NCBI RefSeq assembly: GCF_000243135.2 | Contig: NC_019903.1 | Location: 3,138,001-3,202,000 of the forward strand | Source: Desulfitobacterium dichloroeliminans LMG P-21439 | GTDB taxonomy: Bacteria; Bacillota; Desulfitobacteriia; Desulfitobacteriales; Desulfitobacteriaceae | Length of the DNA: 64,000 bases | Direction: 5' to 3' | Part shown: positions 43,563 to 51,773 of the stretch, piece after piece | Layout: every line of letters starts with the position of its first letter | How positions within the stretch are numbered: position 1 is the stretch's first letter | The notes under the pieces: model-generated | The model's database searches: none | Told to the model about the DNA's origin: nothing | The model's input: only the letters and a program-made list of their open reading frames with translations | Made by a program: the position numbers and the translations under genes

Positions 43563-44249
43563 TTAACGCAGTACGCGAGCTGCGTACTCCCCCATAAGTT
43601 TATAGCCGGTATCCGTGGGATACTTACCATCTTTGGATAATCCCTCTAAATATTTATTATCCGCATCCATCAACACAGAGGCAAAATCCAAGACAAGGAT
43701 ATCGTTCTCCTTGGCATAGTTCTTTTCCCATTCACGATATTCCTTAATCAGAGATTGTACTCCCGTATACGGCAAAGGTAAGGCCAGAATCGGAGTAATA
43801 TGATTGCTTTCAGCCTTATCGACCATAGCCTGAATATATTCCTGATAGGTTTCCATGGGAATATCCTGAAGAGCATCGCCATTACCGGAAAAGATAATCA
43901 CCCGGCCAGGCTTTTCGTTCAGCACATCCGTTTCAAATCGAGAATAGAGATCCTGCACATTCTGAAAGGTCTTACCTTTGTTCACCACCTCTACCTGCAA
44001 GGCTTCCCGTAATACTGCAGGCCAAGCCTTTTTTGAATCGCCCGGATAGCCATAGGTAAAGGAATCCCCCAGTGTCACAATTTTAGTATTCACAAGTGGG
44101 GGAGGGGTAGTATCTTCTTGTTGAGGAGAAGTGACAGCTTGCTCGCCGGTCTGATTATCCCATAGCCCCAAGAAGCCAGCAATCACGACAAGCACACTAA
44201 TAAATACTGAAAACTGAATCAAGCGTATTTCAATCCGATACGTCCGCAT
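43563..44249 (-). CDS. Membrane-anchored SGNH/GDSL hydrolase-like protein, catalytic triad altered
   Basis: 228 aa. N-terminal anchor (about residues 11-29), then an SGNH fold. Block I LGDSFTYG carries the nucleophile Ser. Block III reads SGNGDAL instead of GxND, and block V reads DGKYPTDTGYKLM where the family normally has DxxHP: the catalytic His is replaced by Tyr. It may be inactive, a binding protein, or use another base. Alone between convergent neighbours. Confidence 0.78.
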   Translation of the reverse strand: MRTYRIEIRLIQFSVFISVLVVIAGFLGLWDNQTGEQAVTSPQQEDTTPPPLVNTKIVTLGDSFTYGYPGDSKKAWPAVLREALQVEVVNKGKTFQNVQDLYSRFETDVLNEKPGRVIIFSGNGDALQDIPMETYQEYIQAMVDKAESNHITPILALPLPYTGVQSLIKEYREWEKNYAKENDILVLDFASVLMDADNKYLEGLSKDGKYPTDTGYKLMGEYAARVLR

Positions 44250-44426
44250 ATTTCTGTCATCCCCCTTAACGAAAACATCTAATGAAGGATTATTCTACGA
44301 ATCTCTCCTCAATCCCTCCAACTTAAAGAGAATTTCTGCTGTGTAGAGCTCCTCGAGGTTCCCTCATCACCTTCAGCACCTGCTATGCATACTTTAGTGT
44401 TAGGAAGCGAAGGAGGTGCCCTATTA

Positions 44427-44933
44427 ATGAGCTACATTGACAAGGCCAGAGAACTCGGGGAAGCTCTAGCCCAAACCCACGAAGTACAAGCTGTTCTAGC
44501 TGCAGAAGCGGCCATCAAAGCTGATTCGGAAGCCAGCGAAGCGTTTCTTCAGTATCAAGAGAAAGAACGACAAATCGTCACCACCCAAATGATTAGTAAG
44601 GTCATTCCGGAAAAGGAAGCTCTGGCTCTTATCGACCTTAAGGTTCGTCTTTTGAACAAATACCCACTGATTCGCACCTATTTTCAAACCCAACAGAGCT
44701 TTGAACGGGTTATGGCCATGGTTAATCTCACCATAACCACCACCATTCATGGTATGCCCAGCGTTGATCAGCTTCCCTTGCCTGATGAAATCAAAAACAT
44801 GGCCCAAAAAGTGCTCGACAGTGTGGGGGGCGGCAAGCAAACGAAGACCTTAGATATTCCTAAGGATATGAAGCTTCCCCCAGGTCTAAAACTGCCACCC
44901 GGCTTAAAAATCCCCGGCCTAACCGATGATTGA
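44427..44933 (+). CDS. YlbF/YmcA-family protein with LPPGLK repeat tail
   Basis: 168 aa. N-terminal Com_YlbF helical domain (about residues 1-115, SYIDKARELGEALAQT and EAFLQYQEKE). In Bacillus YlbF-YmcA-YaaT forms a Y-complex acting on RNase Y and development. The C-terminus carries a short proline repeat (LPPGLK LPPGLK IPGL). ATG with AAGGAGG. First gene of a four-gene plus-strand run of small, mostly unknown proteins. Confidence 0.75.
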   Translation: MSYIDKARELGEALAQTHEVQAVLAAEAAIKADSEASEAFLQYQEKERQIVTTQMISKVIPEKEALALIDLKVRLLNKYPLIRTYFQTQQSFERVMAMVNLTITTTIHGMPSVDQLPLPDEIKNMAQKVLDSVGGGKQTKTLDIPKDMKLPPGLKLPPGLKIPGLTDD

Positions 44934-44956
44934 TAATTAATCAGGGGGAACCATCT

Positions 44957-45082
44957 ATGCCACCGAACAATTATTGCGGCCCCCAATTTAAAAATGAGAT
45001 AACCCATCCCATTACCCTTCTGGTCTTTCTCATCGTGCTCGCCATCGGAGGATTCCTCATCCTCAACACTTGGTTTATGTAG
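44957..45082 (+). CDS. Tiny membrane protein, 41 aa
   Basis: ATG at 44957 with GGGGGAA six bases upstream, TAG at 45080-45082. Short polar head (PPNNYCGPQF) and one membrane helix (about residues 17-39). 23 bases after the YlbF-like gene and 7 bases before the next, clearly in the same operon. Resembles YjcZ/sporulation-type miniproteins in size only; not recognised. Confidence 0.65.
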   Translation: MPPNNYCGPQFKNEITHPITLLVFLIVLAIGGFLILNTWFM

Positions 45083-45089
45083 AGAGGAT

Positions 45090-45695
45090 GTGAGTGATTT
45101 GGCAACATCAACTGAATCCATCCCTACTCCGCCTATCACTCCCCTTTCCTTTTCCTTGCTTATTTCCAGTCCCATTCGACGCAATATCCCCTTCGCCCCG
45201 GTTACTGCTGCCATACTGCCCTTGGCAAAGGTAAAACTACCCTATGCCAACCTCGTCGTGGCCGCCTTAGATATCTTTACAGCATTCTTGACCAAGCGCT
45301 TCCCCCATGAAGCGACATCTCCCCAACGCCTTCCCCCGGAAAACTATCCCGTGACTCTGACCTTAGCCCAGCTCGCCGAGCTTATCCAAAACTATTCCCA
45401 AGGTCAAGGCACTCGCCTTAACCCTACCCCGTGCCGACCCGACCTCCGGGTTGCCTCAAACGAGGATGAGCCCCTTTTTCCAGATCATCTAAGTGTCTCC
45501 CTCTTCGTGAGTGGCCCCCTCGATGGTTTTGACGGAACACCGGATTCCTCCTTCAATGTCCCCTTATTTTCCATCCCCGGAGTCCCGGGAAATCTTATCA
45601 TTGCTGTGATCACTCTAATCGCTCAATTTCTTCTCGAGCAAGCTAATGTGAATGGCTCCACCGGCACGCCCGCCTCTCAGTGTCTAAGGAGGTAA
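45090..45695 (+). CDS. Unrecognised 201-aa protein
   Basis: No domain recognised. Thr/Pro/Ser-rich start, a hydrophobic stretch near residues 30-65, a polar middle with many Pro, and a second hydrophobic stretch near 165-185. GTG (45090) has GAGAGG nearby; TTG at 45099 is an alternative start. Cotranscribed with its tiny neighbours. Not obviously secreted. Confidence 0.55.
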   Translation: MSDLATSTESIPTPPITPLSFSLLISSPIRRNIPFAPVTAAILPLAKVKLPYANLVVAALDIFTAFLTKRFPHEATSPQRLPPENYPVTLTLAQLAELIQNYSQGQGTRLNPTPCRPDLRVASNEDEPLFPDHLSVSLFVSGPLDGFDGTPDSSFNVPLFSIPGVPGNLIIAVITLIAQFLLEQANVNGSTGTPASQCLRR

Positions 45696-45700
45696 TGTCT

Positions 45701-45907
45701 TTGAATAGTCCAGCGAACAATTCAGCCTTCGTCTTCACCTCGCCACCTGCCGGAGCCGGCTTCATTGCCATTACTCTTTTTTTCCTCATTGTCTTTTCCG
45801 CTAACCCGATTCTGAATTCAGCTACCCTGCGCACCCTAGGCATTGCCGTTACCCTAAGTGTTTTAGGGTTTTTACTTATTATCCTAATGATCCTGTTCTT
45901 ATTTTGA
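45701..45907 (+). CDS. Small two-span membrane protein, 68 aa
   Basis: TTG start with GGAGG at 8 bases. Polar Asn/Ser/Ala head, then two predicted membrane helices (about residues 18-36 and 43-66). Last gene of the plus-strand run. Function unknown. Confidence 0.6.
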   Translation: MNSPANNSAFVFTSPPAGAGFIAITLFFLIVFSANPILNSATLRTLGIAVTLSVLGFLLIILMILFLF

Positions 45908-45910
45908 TTA

Positions 45911-45939
45911 AATAAAAAAGTCTCGCCAAATAGCGAGAC
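45911..45939 (-). terminator. Terminator of the Gly-rich protein gene
   Basis: GTCTCGC (45920-45926) and GCGAGAC (45933-45939), followed by TTTTTTATTT on the minus strand. Confidence 0.85.
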
Positions 45940-46011
45940 AGTGAATCAAGGATATTCAGCTGCAATTGGATCAGTTATATCCATCTTATTACTAGCCGAT
46001 TACGGTACAAA

Positions 46012-47010
46012 TTATTCAAGGGCACTGTCAGCAGAAATACTACCTTCCACCGCGGGTTCTAAGCTACTTAAAGGTAGTTCTGTTGTGGGCGCAATGGTTG
46101 CCCCTTCTGAAGCAACTCCTTCTACACTTCCCGGGGAAGCGAAGCGTCTTTGAATCAATCCGGAAACCTTACCCCACACAGACCCGCCCGCTTTCTTGAT
46201 GGGAGTAAGGAAACGAATAGGACCAGGGGATTGTTTCACCTGTAAGATAATCGGGCCTTGGGGGACATGACCCAATTGCTGGGGACTTTCCACGGAGATG
46301 ACGACCCGACTATAATGGGCCAAGGGAACCTGACTACGGAACTGAGCTTGATATACACCATTACCGACGGGCCTTAAGATACCCGCCAAGAAACCGGTTT
46401 GACCTTTACTATCCACAAGATAAGCTGCATAAGTTCCGGGACCGCCCCCAATCAACGTGCTTGGCGAAGGTAGATTGGCTATACAGGAAAATACATTATC
46501 GTTGGAGATGGAGGCAATACCATTCGCATTAATCCCTTGTTGAGCCGCCTCTAAGAACAATTGCCGGGGTTGCATCCCAGGAGCCCCCGGCTCACCCCCA
46601 CCACCTAAGAATGAGAAAGGTCCGACGCCCATAGCTCCCCCTCCTTGAGGTATCCCTTGCTTATGGGGCTTGGCACCAAAGAAACCCCCGCGGGAGTTGT
46701 TGATTTGCCCATCCTTTTGAAAAAAGCCCCGTTTCTTTAGTTCCGAGCCCAAATTATTGCGAATAGATCCCCCGGGCGTCATCCCGGGGCCATTTATAGG
46801 GGGTTGACCCATATAACTATAACCGTTTGGTGGTCCATAGGTATATCCCCCGCCAGTGAACATCGGTGTATTTCCGGTCGGGCCCCATCCTGGGCTTTGG
46901 CTAGGCGGCATCCCACCCCCAGGCATTCCCTGGTAGGTGTCCATCCGGCGCGGTGCTCGTGGATCCATCTGTCCAAAGGATCCGCTACCCTGATTCCACG
47001 TATATCTCAC
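46012..47010 (-). CDS. Gly/Pro-rich protein with RskA-like C-terminal domain
   Basis: 332 aa. Residues 1-150 are low-complexity Gly/Pro/Met/Gln (GMPGGGMPP, GPPNGYSYMG), typical of coat or matrix proteins. About residues 165-265 look like the extracellular half of RskA-type anti-sigma factors: GGPGTYAAYLVDSKGQ, FLAGILRPVGNGVYQ, VVISVESPQQLGHVPQGPI. There is no membrane segment between them. GTG start with GAGGG. Convergent to the small-protein run. Confidence 0.6.
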   Translation of the reverse strand: MRYTWNQGSGSFGQMDPRAPRRMDTYQGMPGGGMPPSQSPGWGPTGNTPMFTGGGYTYGPPNGYSYMGQPPINGPGMTPGGSIRNNLGSELKKRGFFQKDGQINNSRGGFFGAKPHKQGIPQGGGAMGVGPFSFLGGGGEPGAPGMQPRQLFLEAAQQGINANGIASISNDNVFSCIANLPSPSTLIGGGPGTYAAYLVDSKGQTGFLAGILRPVGNGVYQAQFRSQVPLAHYSRVVISVESPQQLGHVPQGPIILQVKQSPGPIRFLTPIKKAGGSVWGKVSGLIQRRFASPGSVEGVASEGATIAPTTELPLSSLEPAVEGSISADSALE

Positions 47011-47091
47011 ATTTTTCCCTCCCGACGACAAACTTCTCTCCATAGAATATGAACATCCGAACTATTTTGTGTTCCTACTTAGAAGAGAATA

Positions 47092-47119
47092 AGCCTGTCT
47101 TGCTTATGCAAAACAGGCT
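47092..47119 (-). terminator. Hairpin after the LysM-SleB gene
   Basis: AGCCTGTCTTGC and GCAAAACAGGCT arms with TTAT loop, 20 bases past the stop. Confidence 0.65.
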
Positions 47120-47139
47120 CTCTCGATTAAATCAAACAA

Positions 47140-48042
47140 TTAAATGCCAAAGGTATGATTCCCAATGGTTCTTACCACAGGGCGAGTCTTAATCCAGCGA
47201 TCTGTCGCCGTTCTTGGGTTATAATAATAAATCGCTCCTTGGGTCGGATCCTCACCCATTAAGGCAACCTCCGCTGCTCGATAAGCACTTTGGTTAGGGG
47301 TAAGATGGATTTGCTTATCGATGACGGCAGTAAAAGCACCCGGTTGATACACCACATCGTGGATTGTGTCCGGAAAACGATCATCCTCAACCCGATTGAG
47401 TACTACGGCCCCTACCGCAACTTGACCTTCGAAGTCTTCGCCCCGCGCCTCAGCATGGATTACGCGCGCCAGCAAATCAAGTTCTTCTTGAGTCACAAAC
47501 GCCCTTCCTCGGGATGGATCTGCTGTAGCCGAGTAGATGATGACACCTGAGGCAGGAACCCATATTTTTTGGCCGGCCTGGACATAATTCGGCTTAGCAA
47601 TCTTATTGAGTCTTACTAGTTCAGCCGTTGTTGTCTGGTACCTATGAGCAACTTCCGAGAGAGTTTCACCCATCTGGATGGTTACTAACTGTGCCCCACC
47701 CTTTAAGTCCAGCTCATAAGACGGCGAGGTCGATGTATTAGTATCCATATTTTGATCGTTGACCTTTTGTGTATTTGTATTACTGATCTGAGTATTACTA
47801 ATCTGCGCATTACTAGCCTGAACATTACTTTCTTCTTGAGAGCTCTCAATTACATGATCTTTCTCAGCTTCATCTTTAACCGCATCCTTATCTTCATCTA
47901 GGAACTGGATATCAGCTATTTCAAACGTAATCATACCTAATTCTCCATTGACTGGGTAAACCATCCCTTGGCATAAAAACAATGTTACGAGCAACCAGCC
48001 CAGGAAAATTGCCGTGGTTTTTCGGCTTCGTCGGAGTGGCAA
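47140..48042 (-). CDS. LysM-SleB cell wall hydrolase
   Basis: 300 aa exported enzyme. Signal peptide about residues 1-33, a long polar linker with NAQISNTQISNT-type repeats, one LysM peptidoglycan-binding domain (about 118-162, MGETLSEVAHRYQTTTAELVRLN), and a C-terminal Hydrolase_2/SleB domain (about 185-300) with the catalytic Glu region VIHAEARGEDFEGQVAVGAV. SleB-type enzymes are lytic transglycosylases of the spore cortex. TTG start with AGAGGTG. Its leader contains the two-block element at 48072-48212. Confidence 0.9.
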   Translation of the reverse strand: MPLRRSRKTTAIFLGWLLVTLFLCQGMVYPVNGELGMITFEIADIQFLDEDKDAVKDEAEKDHVIESSQEESNVQASNAQISNTQISNTNTQKVNDQNMDTNTSTSPSYELDLKGGAQLVTIQMGETLSEVAHRYQTTTAELVRLNKIAKPNYVQAGQKIWVPASGVIIYSATADPSRGRAFVTQEELDLLARVIHAEARGEDFEGQVAVGAVVLNRVEDDRFPDTIHDVVYQPGAFTAVIDKQIHLTPNQSAYRAAEVALMGEDPTQGAIYYYNPRTATDRWIKTRPVVRTIGNHTFGI

Positions 48043-48071
48043 ACAAAATCACCTCTTGAATTCATTAACTA

Positions 48072-48212
48072 ATTCTTAGCTTCAGATGGTGTTTGCCTAG
48101 AAGGCATGCTTACTCTAACTGAAGCTTAGAAGAACCTATCCAGAGACGTAGCAACCGTTACTCCCATTTGTGGAACATGGGACTCTTACGGCTGATAGTC
48201 ATCGGATAAATT
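48072..48212 (-). repeat. Two-block intergenic element, long copy
   Basis: Same outer blocks as 40709-40758 but with ~95 bp between them. Stem 1: TTCTTAGCTTCAG (48073-48085) with CTGAAGCTTAGAA (48119-48131), one mismatch. Stem 2: CCGTTACTCCCAT (48155-48167) with ATGGGACTCTTACGG (48177-48191). Upstream of the LysM-SleB gene in the same orientation as the short copy relative to its gene. Confidence 0.65.
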
Positions 48213-48280
48213 ATTTCTAGTCTTTCCCAAGTTCAGTGATTTTTATAACACAAATTCATTTTTATGGTAAAAAAGGCACA

Positions 48281-48326
48281 AAAAGGCCAATATCCGACCC
48301 CCGAGAGGTTAGATATTGGCCTTTTT
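48281..48326 (-). terminator. Terminator of the MazG-like gene
   Basis: AAAAGGCCAATATC (48281-48294) with GATATTGGCCTTTT (48312-48325); bidirectional. Confidence 0.85.
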
Positions 48327-48365
48327 CAATCTTTCCTTGTTTTTGACTATCGGTTGCAAATGTTC

Positions 48366-48707
48366 TTAATCGCAATACCCTTTCTGCTTAAGCTTCTTGA
48401 CATGCTCCTCGAGAATTTTCTCAATATCTATTCCATACTGTTCCTCTAAGACAAACATCATGGTCACCGCTGTTTGAGCCACATCGATCAGCTCCTGAGC
48501 CACCATATGCATAGCTTCCGCTTCTTCAATCCTTAAGAGTTCACCATTGAGCCCACGAAATTTGCCAATGGCCTGCGCCAACTCACCCGACTCTTCCATG
48601 ATTTTTAGCGCCGTACTCTCTAAAGAGGGACTAAGCCGATTTAAACGCGGCAGGGTCACTGTTTTCGAGTGACACAGAACGGAATCCCCCCTACTCTTTT
48701 CCATCAT
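48366..48707 (-). CDS. MazG-like nucleotide pyrophosphohydrolase family protein
   Basis: 113 aa all-alpha NTP-PPase. The EESGELAQAIGK helix (about residues 37-48) and AQELIDVAQTAVTMM (about 70-84) give the ExxE...ExxD metal site of the MazG/iMazG superfamily. It may clear aberrant nucleotides. ATG with GGGAG close by; downstream of the S41 protease gene's reading direction, independent terminator. Confidence 0.75.
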   Translation of the reverse strand: MMEKSRGDSVLCHSKTVTLPRLNRLSPSLESTALKIMEESGELAQAIGKFRGLNGELLRIEEAEAMHMVAQELIDVAQTAVTMMFVLEEQYGIDIEKILEEHVKKLKQKGYCD

Positions 48708-48728
48708 TAACACTCCCACTTCACTGTC

Positions 48729-50342
48729 TTACTTAGTTTTAATTAGGGTGAGAACTCCCTCGCGCAGGGTCGCTCCCTCCTGATCCTCAATCCCTTGATG
48801 GGTAATCAACCAATAGGTTTTTCCTGATTCCATCGGCTCCACTGGGCTAACCAGAACGGTCCGATCGTCCTTGGCCTCGAATTTCACAGGGATGCGTTGC
48901 CCACTCTCACTCTCCACGAGCTCGATCGTATCTTCAGTGACACTTTGAAAATTGATGGGTGCCGTGAATCGAATCGTAAAGGTTTTATCTAAGGGCATAT
49001 CCCTTAATTCACTCATCCCCTTATATCCGGGGTAAAAAAGTGGCCACACTGCCTTCTGTTCAGTAATAGAGAACTCCTTCCAAGCCGACCCACTCCGCCA
49101 AGTCAGCCCGCCGGGAGGATTGTTGCCTTGGATAAATTCCCGATAGGTAGACCAGTATTCCGGAGTTCTAGCTTGCTCAAGGGGTACCTCCCAATCCTTC
49201 CCTCCGGCAGTAAATTGCACAAGGTCCGAATTAAGCTCACCCTCGCCATCATCCCGTGTATATTTCTCCAGCATTAACTCGGCCAGCAAAACCGGATCAT
49301 TCTTGAGAATCTCGACATCGGGAAGAATTCCTACTTCGTTGATTTCCTTGCCAAAGGGAGAATAAAACTTGGCCACGGTAATCTTTAGTACATCCCCATT
49401 AGTGAGCTCATATAAACTCTGGACAGAACCTTTGCCGTAGGTTGTCTCACCCACCACCACGGCCTTCTGATAATCCTTGACAACCGCAGTTAATATCTCT
49501 GAGGCACTGGCACTATTCGCATTGGTTAAAAAAAGCACAGGTTCGGTAAAGATAAAATCTTGCTTTTCGCCCTTGTAAGGAGTGAACTCTTGCGAGCTGT
49601 CCTTGGTTTGGAGGGCTGTTTGTTCACCGACAAAATATCCGGCCAAACCTAAGGCTGACGTTAGATACCCTCCCGGGTTATTCCGCAAATCCATAATCCA
49701 AGCATCAGCCCCTTGAGCCTCTAATCCCTTGACGACCTTCGCAAAGGTCTCCTCAGTCGTCACCCCAAAGGACTGAATTGCTACATAGCCAATATCTTCA
49801 TTGAGCATTTCGCCGGTGACGGTGGGCACCTCAATGGCCCGCCGCTCAACCCTTATATTCAGGCGCTCCTCTCCCCGTAGCACCACGATATCAACACTGC
49901 TGCCTGAGGGTCCCTTGAGAAGGCCCGTGGCCACCTCCTGGGGAAGACCGGCCAGACTCTGCCCGGCTGCCTCAATAATAACATCTTCCGACTGGAGCCT
50001 CACATCCTCCGCCGGTGAGCCCTCAATCACCGAAACAACCTGTAAACCCCGCGGTACCAGCTCAATATACACCCCAATCCCTGAAAAACTCATGTCCATA
50101 GAATTGAGAAAATCCTGATACTGCGCATTGGAGAAAAAGACGGTATGAGGGTCCTCTAACCGCTTCAGCATCTCATCAACAGTAGGTGCGTCAAGCACTT
50201 CGGCGTCAACTGGCTCCACATATTGATTCTCTAATAAAGAGCGCACATCTTCTAAGGGACTTGCCCAAGCTTGAACCGGCGCAGATATCCCAATAATCAA
50301 TGCCAAGGCGGATGTCGCCAACATTCTTCTTACTCTAAACAT
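48729..50342 (-). CDS. S41 carboxy-terminal-processing peptidase with PDZ and Ig-like (Big_5) domains
   Basis: 537 aa. Signal peptide (about residues 1-28), PDZ domain (about 80-165, SFSGIGVYIELVP), S41 catalytic core with Ser in NANSASASEI and Lys in TYGKGSVQ, then a Glu-rich linker and a C-terminal SbsA Ig-like/Big_5 domain (about 440-535, KTFTIRFTAPINFQ). CtpA-type proteases cleave exported proteins. The Ig-like tail is an unusual addition. ATG with AAGGGGG; 20 bases after mutY. Confidence 0.88.
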   Translation of the reverse strand: MFRVRRMLATSALALIIGISAPVQAWASPLEDVRSLLENQYVEPVDAEVLDAPTVDEMLKRLEDPHTVFFSNAQYQDFLNSMDMSFSGIGVYIELVPRGLQVVSVIEGSPAEDVRLQSEDVIIEAAGQSLAGLPQEVATGLLKGPSGSSVDIVVLRGEERLNIRVERRAIEVPTVTGEMLNEDIGYVAIQSFGVTTEETFAKVVKGLEAQGADAWIMDLRNNPGGYLTSALGLAGYFVGEQTALQTKDSSQEFTPYKGEKQDFIFTEPVLFLTNANSASASEILTAVVKDYQKAVVVGETTYGKGSVQSLYELTNGDVLKITVAKFYSPFGKEINEVGILPDVEILKNDPVLLAELMLEKYTRDDGEGELNSDLVQFTAGGKDWEVPLEQARTPEYWSTYREFIQGNNPPGGLTWRSGSAWKEFSITEQKAVWPLFYPGYKGMSELRDMPLDKTFTIRFTAPINFQSVTEDTIELVESESGQRIPVKFEAKDDRTVLVSPVEPMESGKTYWLITHQGIEDQEGATLREGVLTLIKTK

Positions 50343-50362
50343 ATCTTTTATCCCCCTTATCT

Positions 50363-51565
50363 CTAACAGGAATTCGACACAGATTCTGTGATTCCTGTTG
50401 CGGTGGACCAGATCTTCTGAAAGGCCACCGGAAGAGCGATGCGCTCCAGCTGCGATACATCCAACCAACAGGTCCTATCTTCAGACCCAAGATAATCTGA
50501 GGATGACTCTCTAATCGTTTGCTCTGAATTATGAACATCTAGACTTTGACCGGCATCTAGATTAAGGACTACCCAATACATCTGCCAACGTCGATGGCTG
50601 AACGTATGGACTAAGGGCCCTTGTACATTCGTTTTGGCCTGAAGCAGCTCTTCGACGATTTCATCATAAGAACGGTCAATCACCTGTGTTTTATAGAGAT
50701 CATACCAAGAATAATCTGCTAGGGAGTCGAGGATGAGTTCTTCCCCCGGAAATTCCCACAGATTAGCCAGCAGCCCTTCCGAAGGTCGTTTCTTCAGAAG
50801 AACTCGCCCCTCGCATACTAGGATTAGAGTTGGCCGAAGGACTTCCTTAACCTTCTCACGACTCTTTTTCACCGGGTAGACAGTAGGATTACCTAAAGAA
50901 TACCCCTGACAATCAACCTGCAGTGGGCATAGTTCGCATTTTGGATTCTTAGGAGTACACACAGTCGCCCCAAGCTCCATCAATCCTTGGTTAAAGTCCC
51001 CCGGACAATCCGCAGGCAATACTATTTTTATGTACTCTAGAAAAAAACGATAAGATTTAGCCTTATCTACATCTTCTTCCCAGCGCAGGAGGCGGCTCAA
51101 CACCCTTTTGACATTCCCATCAATCGCTGGGACACATTCCCCATAAGCAATACTAGCAATAGCTCCGGCAGTATATTCACCGACTCCGGGGATCATAAGC
51201 AGGGAAGCAAAGTCTTCCGGCATTCTTCCCCCTGTTGTCCTCACCACATAGCGAGCACCCTCCCATAACCGTCTGGCACGAGAGTAATACCCCAGCCCAC
51301 GCCATAGCTCCTGCACCTCTTCTTCACTGGCTCCGGCCAAAGCAAAAACATCCGGAAACCGCTCCATAAACCGTTGGTAATAGGGGATCACAGTGATAAC
51401 CTGAGTCTGCTGAAGCATCACCTCAGATACCCATATGGCATAAGCACACTTTGACCTTCGCCAAGGCAAATCCCGCTTGACCCGTCTATACCAGCCCACA
51501 AGGCTGGGAGCCCAATTATTGAATCTTATATGAGTATCTATCTCGTTTTTCATCTGTGGTTTCAT
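50363..51565 (-). CDS. mutY: A/G-specific adenine glycosylase
   Basis: Removes A opposite 8-oxoG. 400 aa. Catalytic HhH-GPD core: EVMLQQTQV (Glu), helix-hairpin-helix LLMIPGVGEYTAGAIASIA, Asp in AIDGNV; [4Fe-4S] loop C-x6-C-x2-C-x5-C (CTPKNPKCELCPLQVDC); C-terminal NUDIX-like 8-oxoG-recognition domain. ATG at 51563-51565 has AGGAG at 5 bases. Confidence 0.95.
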   Translation of the reverse strand: MKPQMKNEIDTHIRFNNWAPSLVGWYRRVKRDLPWRRSKCAYAIWVSEVMLQQTQVITVIPYYQRFMERFPDVFALAGASEEEVQELWRGLGYYSRARRLWEGARYVVRTTGGRMPEDFASLLMIPGVGEYTAGAIASIAYGECVPAIDGNVKRVLSRLLRWEEDVDKAKSYRFFLEYIKIVLPADCPGDFNQGLMELGATVCTPKNPKCELCPLQVDCQGYSLGNPTVYPVKKSREKVKEVLRPTLILVCEGRVLLKKRPSEGLLANLWEFPGEELILDSLADYSWYDLYKTQVIDRSYDEIVEELLQAKTNVQGPLVHTFSHRRWQMYWVVLNLDAGQSLDVHNSEQTIRESSSDYLGSEDRTCWLDVSQLERIALPVAFQKIWSTATGITESVSNSC

Positions 51566-51773
51566 CTCAGCTCCTATCCCAGCTCTCTTCCCAGTTCTCT
51601 CACTGTTCTCTTCACAGCTCTCCTCTGCTAATCCTCTGAAACTTATTATATAGCATCTCCCCCAGCCAAGCTCTGGATATTTCACCCAGCAGTCTTCACA
51701 AAGTACCACATGCATTAATCTAAAAAAGGAGCTCTCTTGGAGCATCCCTTTTAGGTGTTACCCTTCTTTATAG

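Noticed and set aside
45941-46153. Plus-strand 70-codon open frame at the end of the small-protein run
   Set aside because: It is antisense to the end of the Gly-rich gene and lies beyond that gene's terminator, with no ribosome site.
48072-48212. Known cyclic-di-AMP or cyclic-di-GMP riboswitch ahead of the SleB-type gene
   Set aside because: The location is suggestive, but none of the conserved cores of those riboswitches that I know can be found on either strand.
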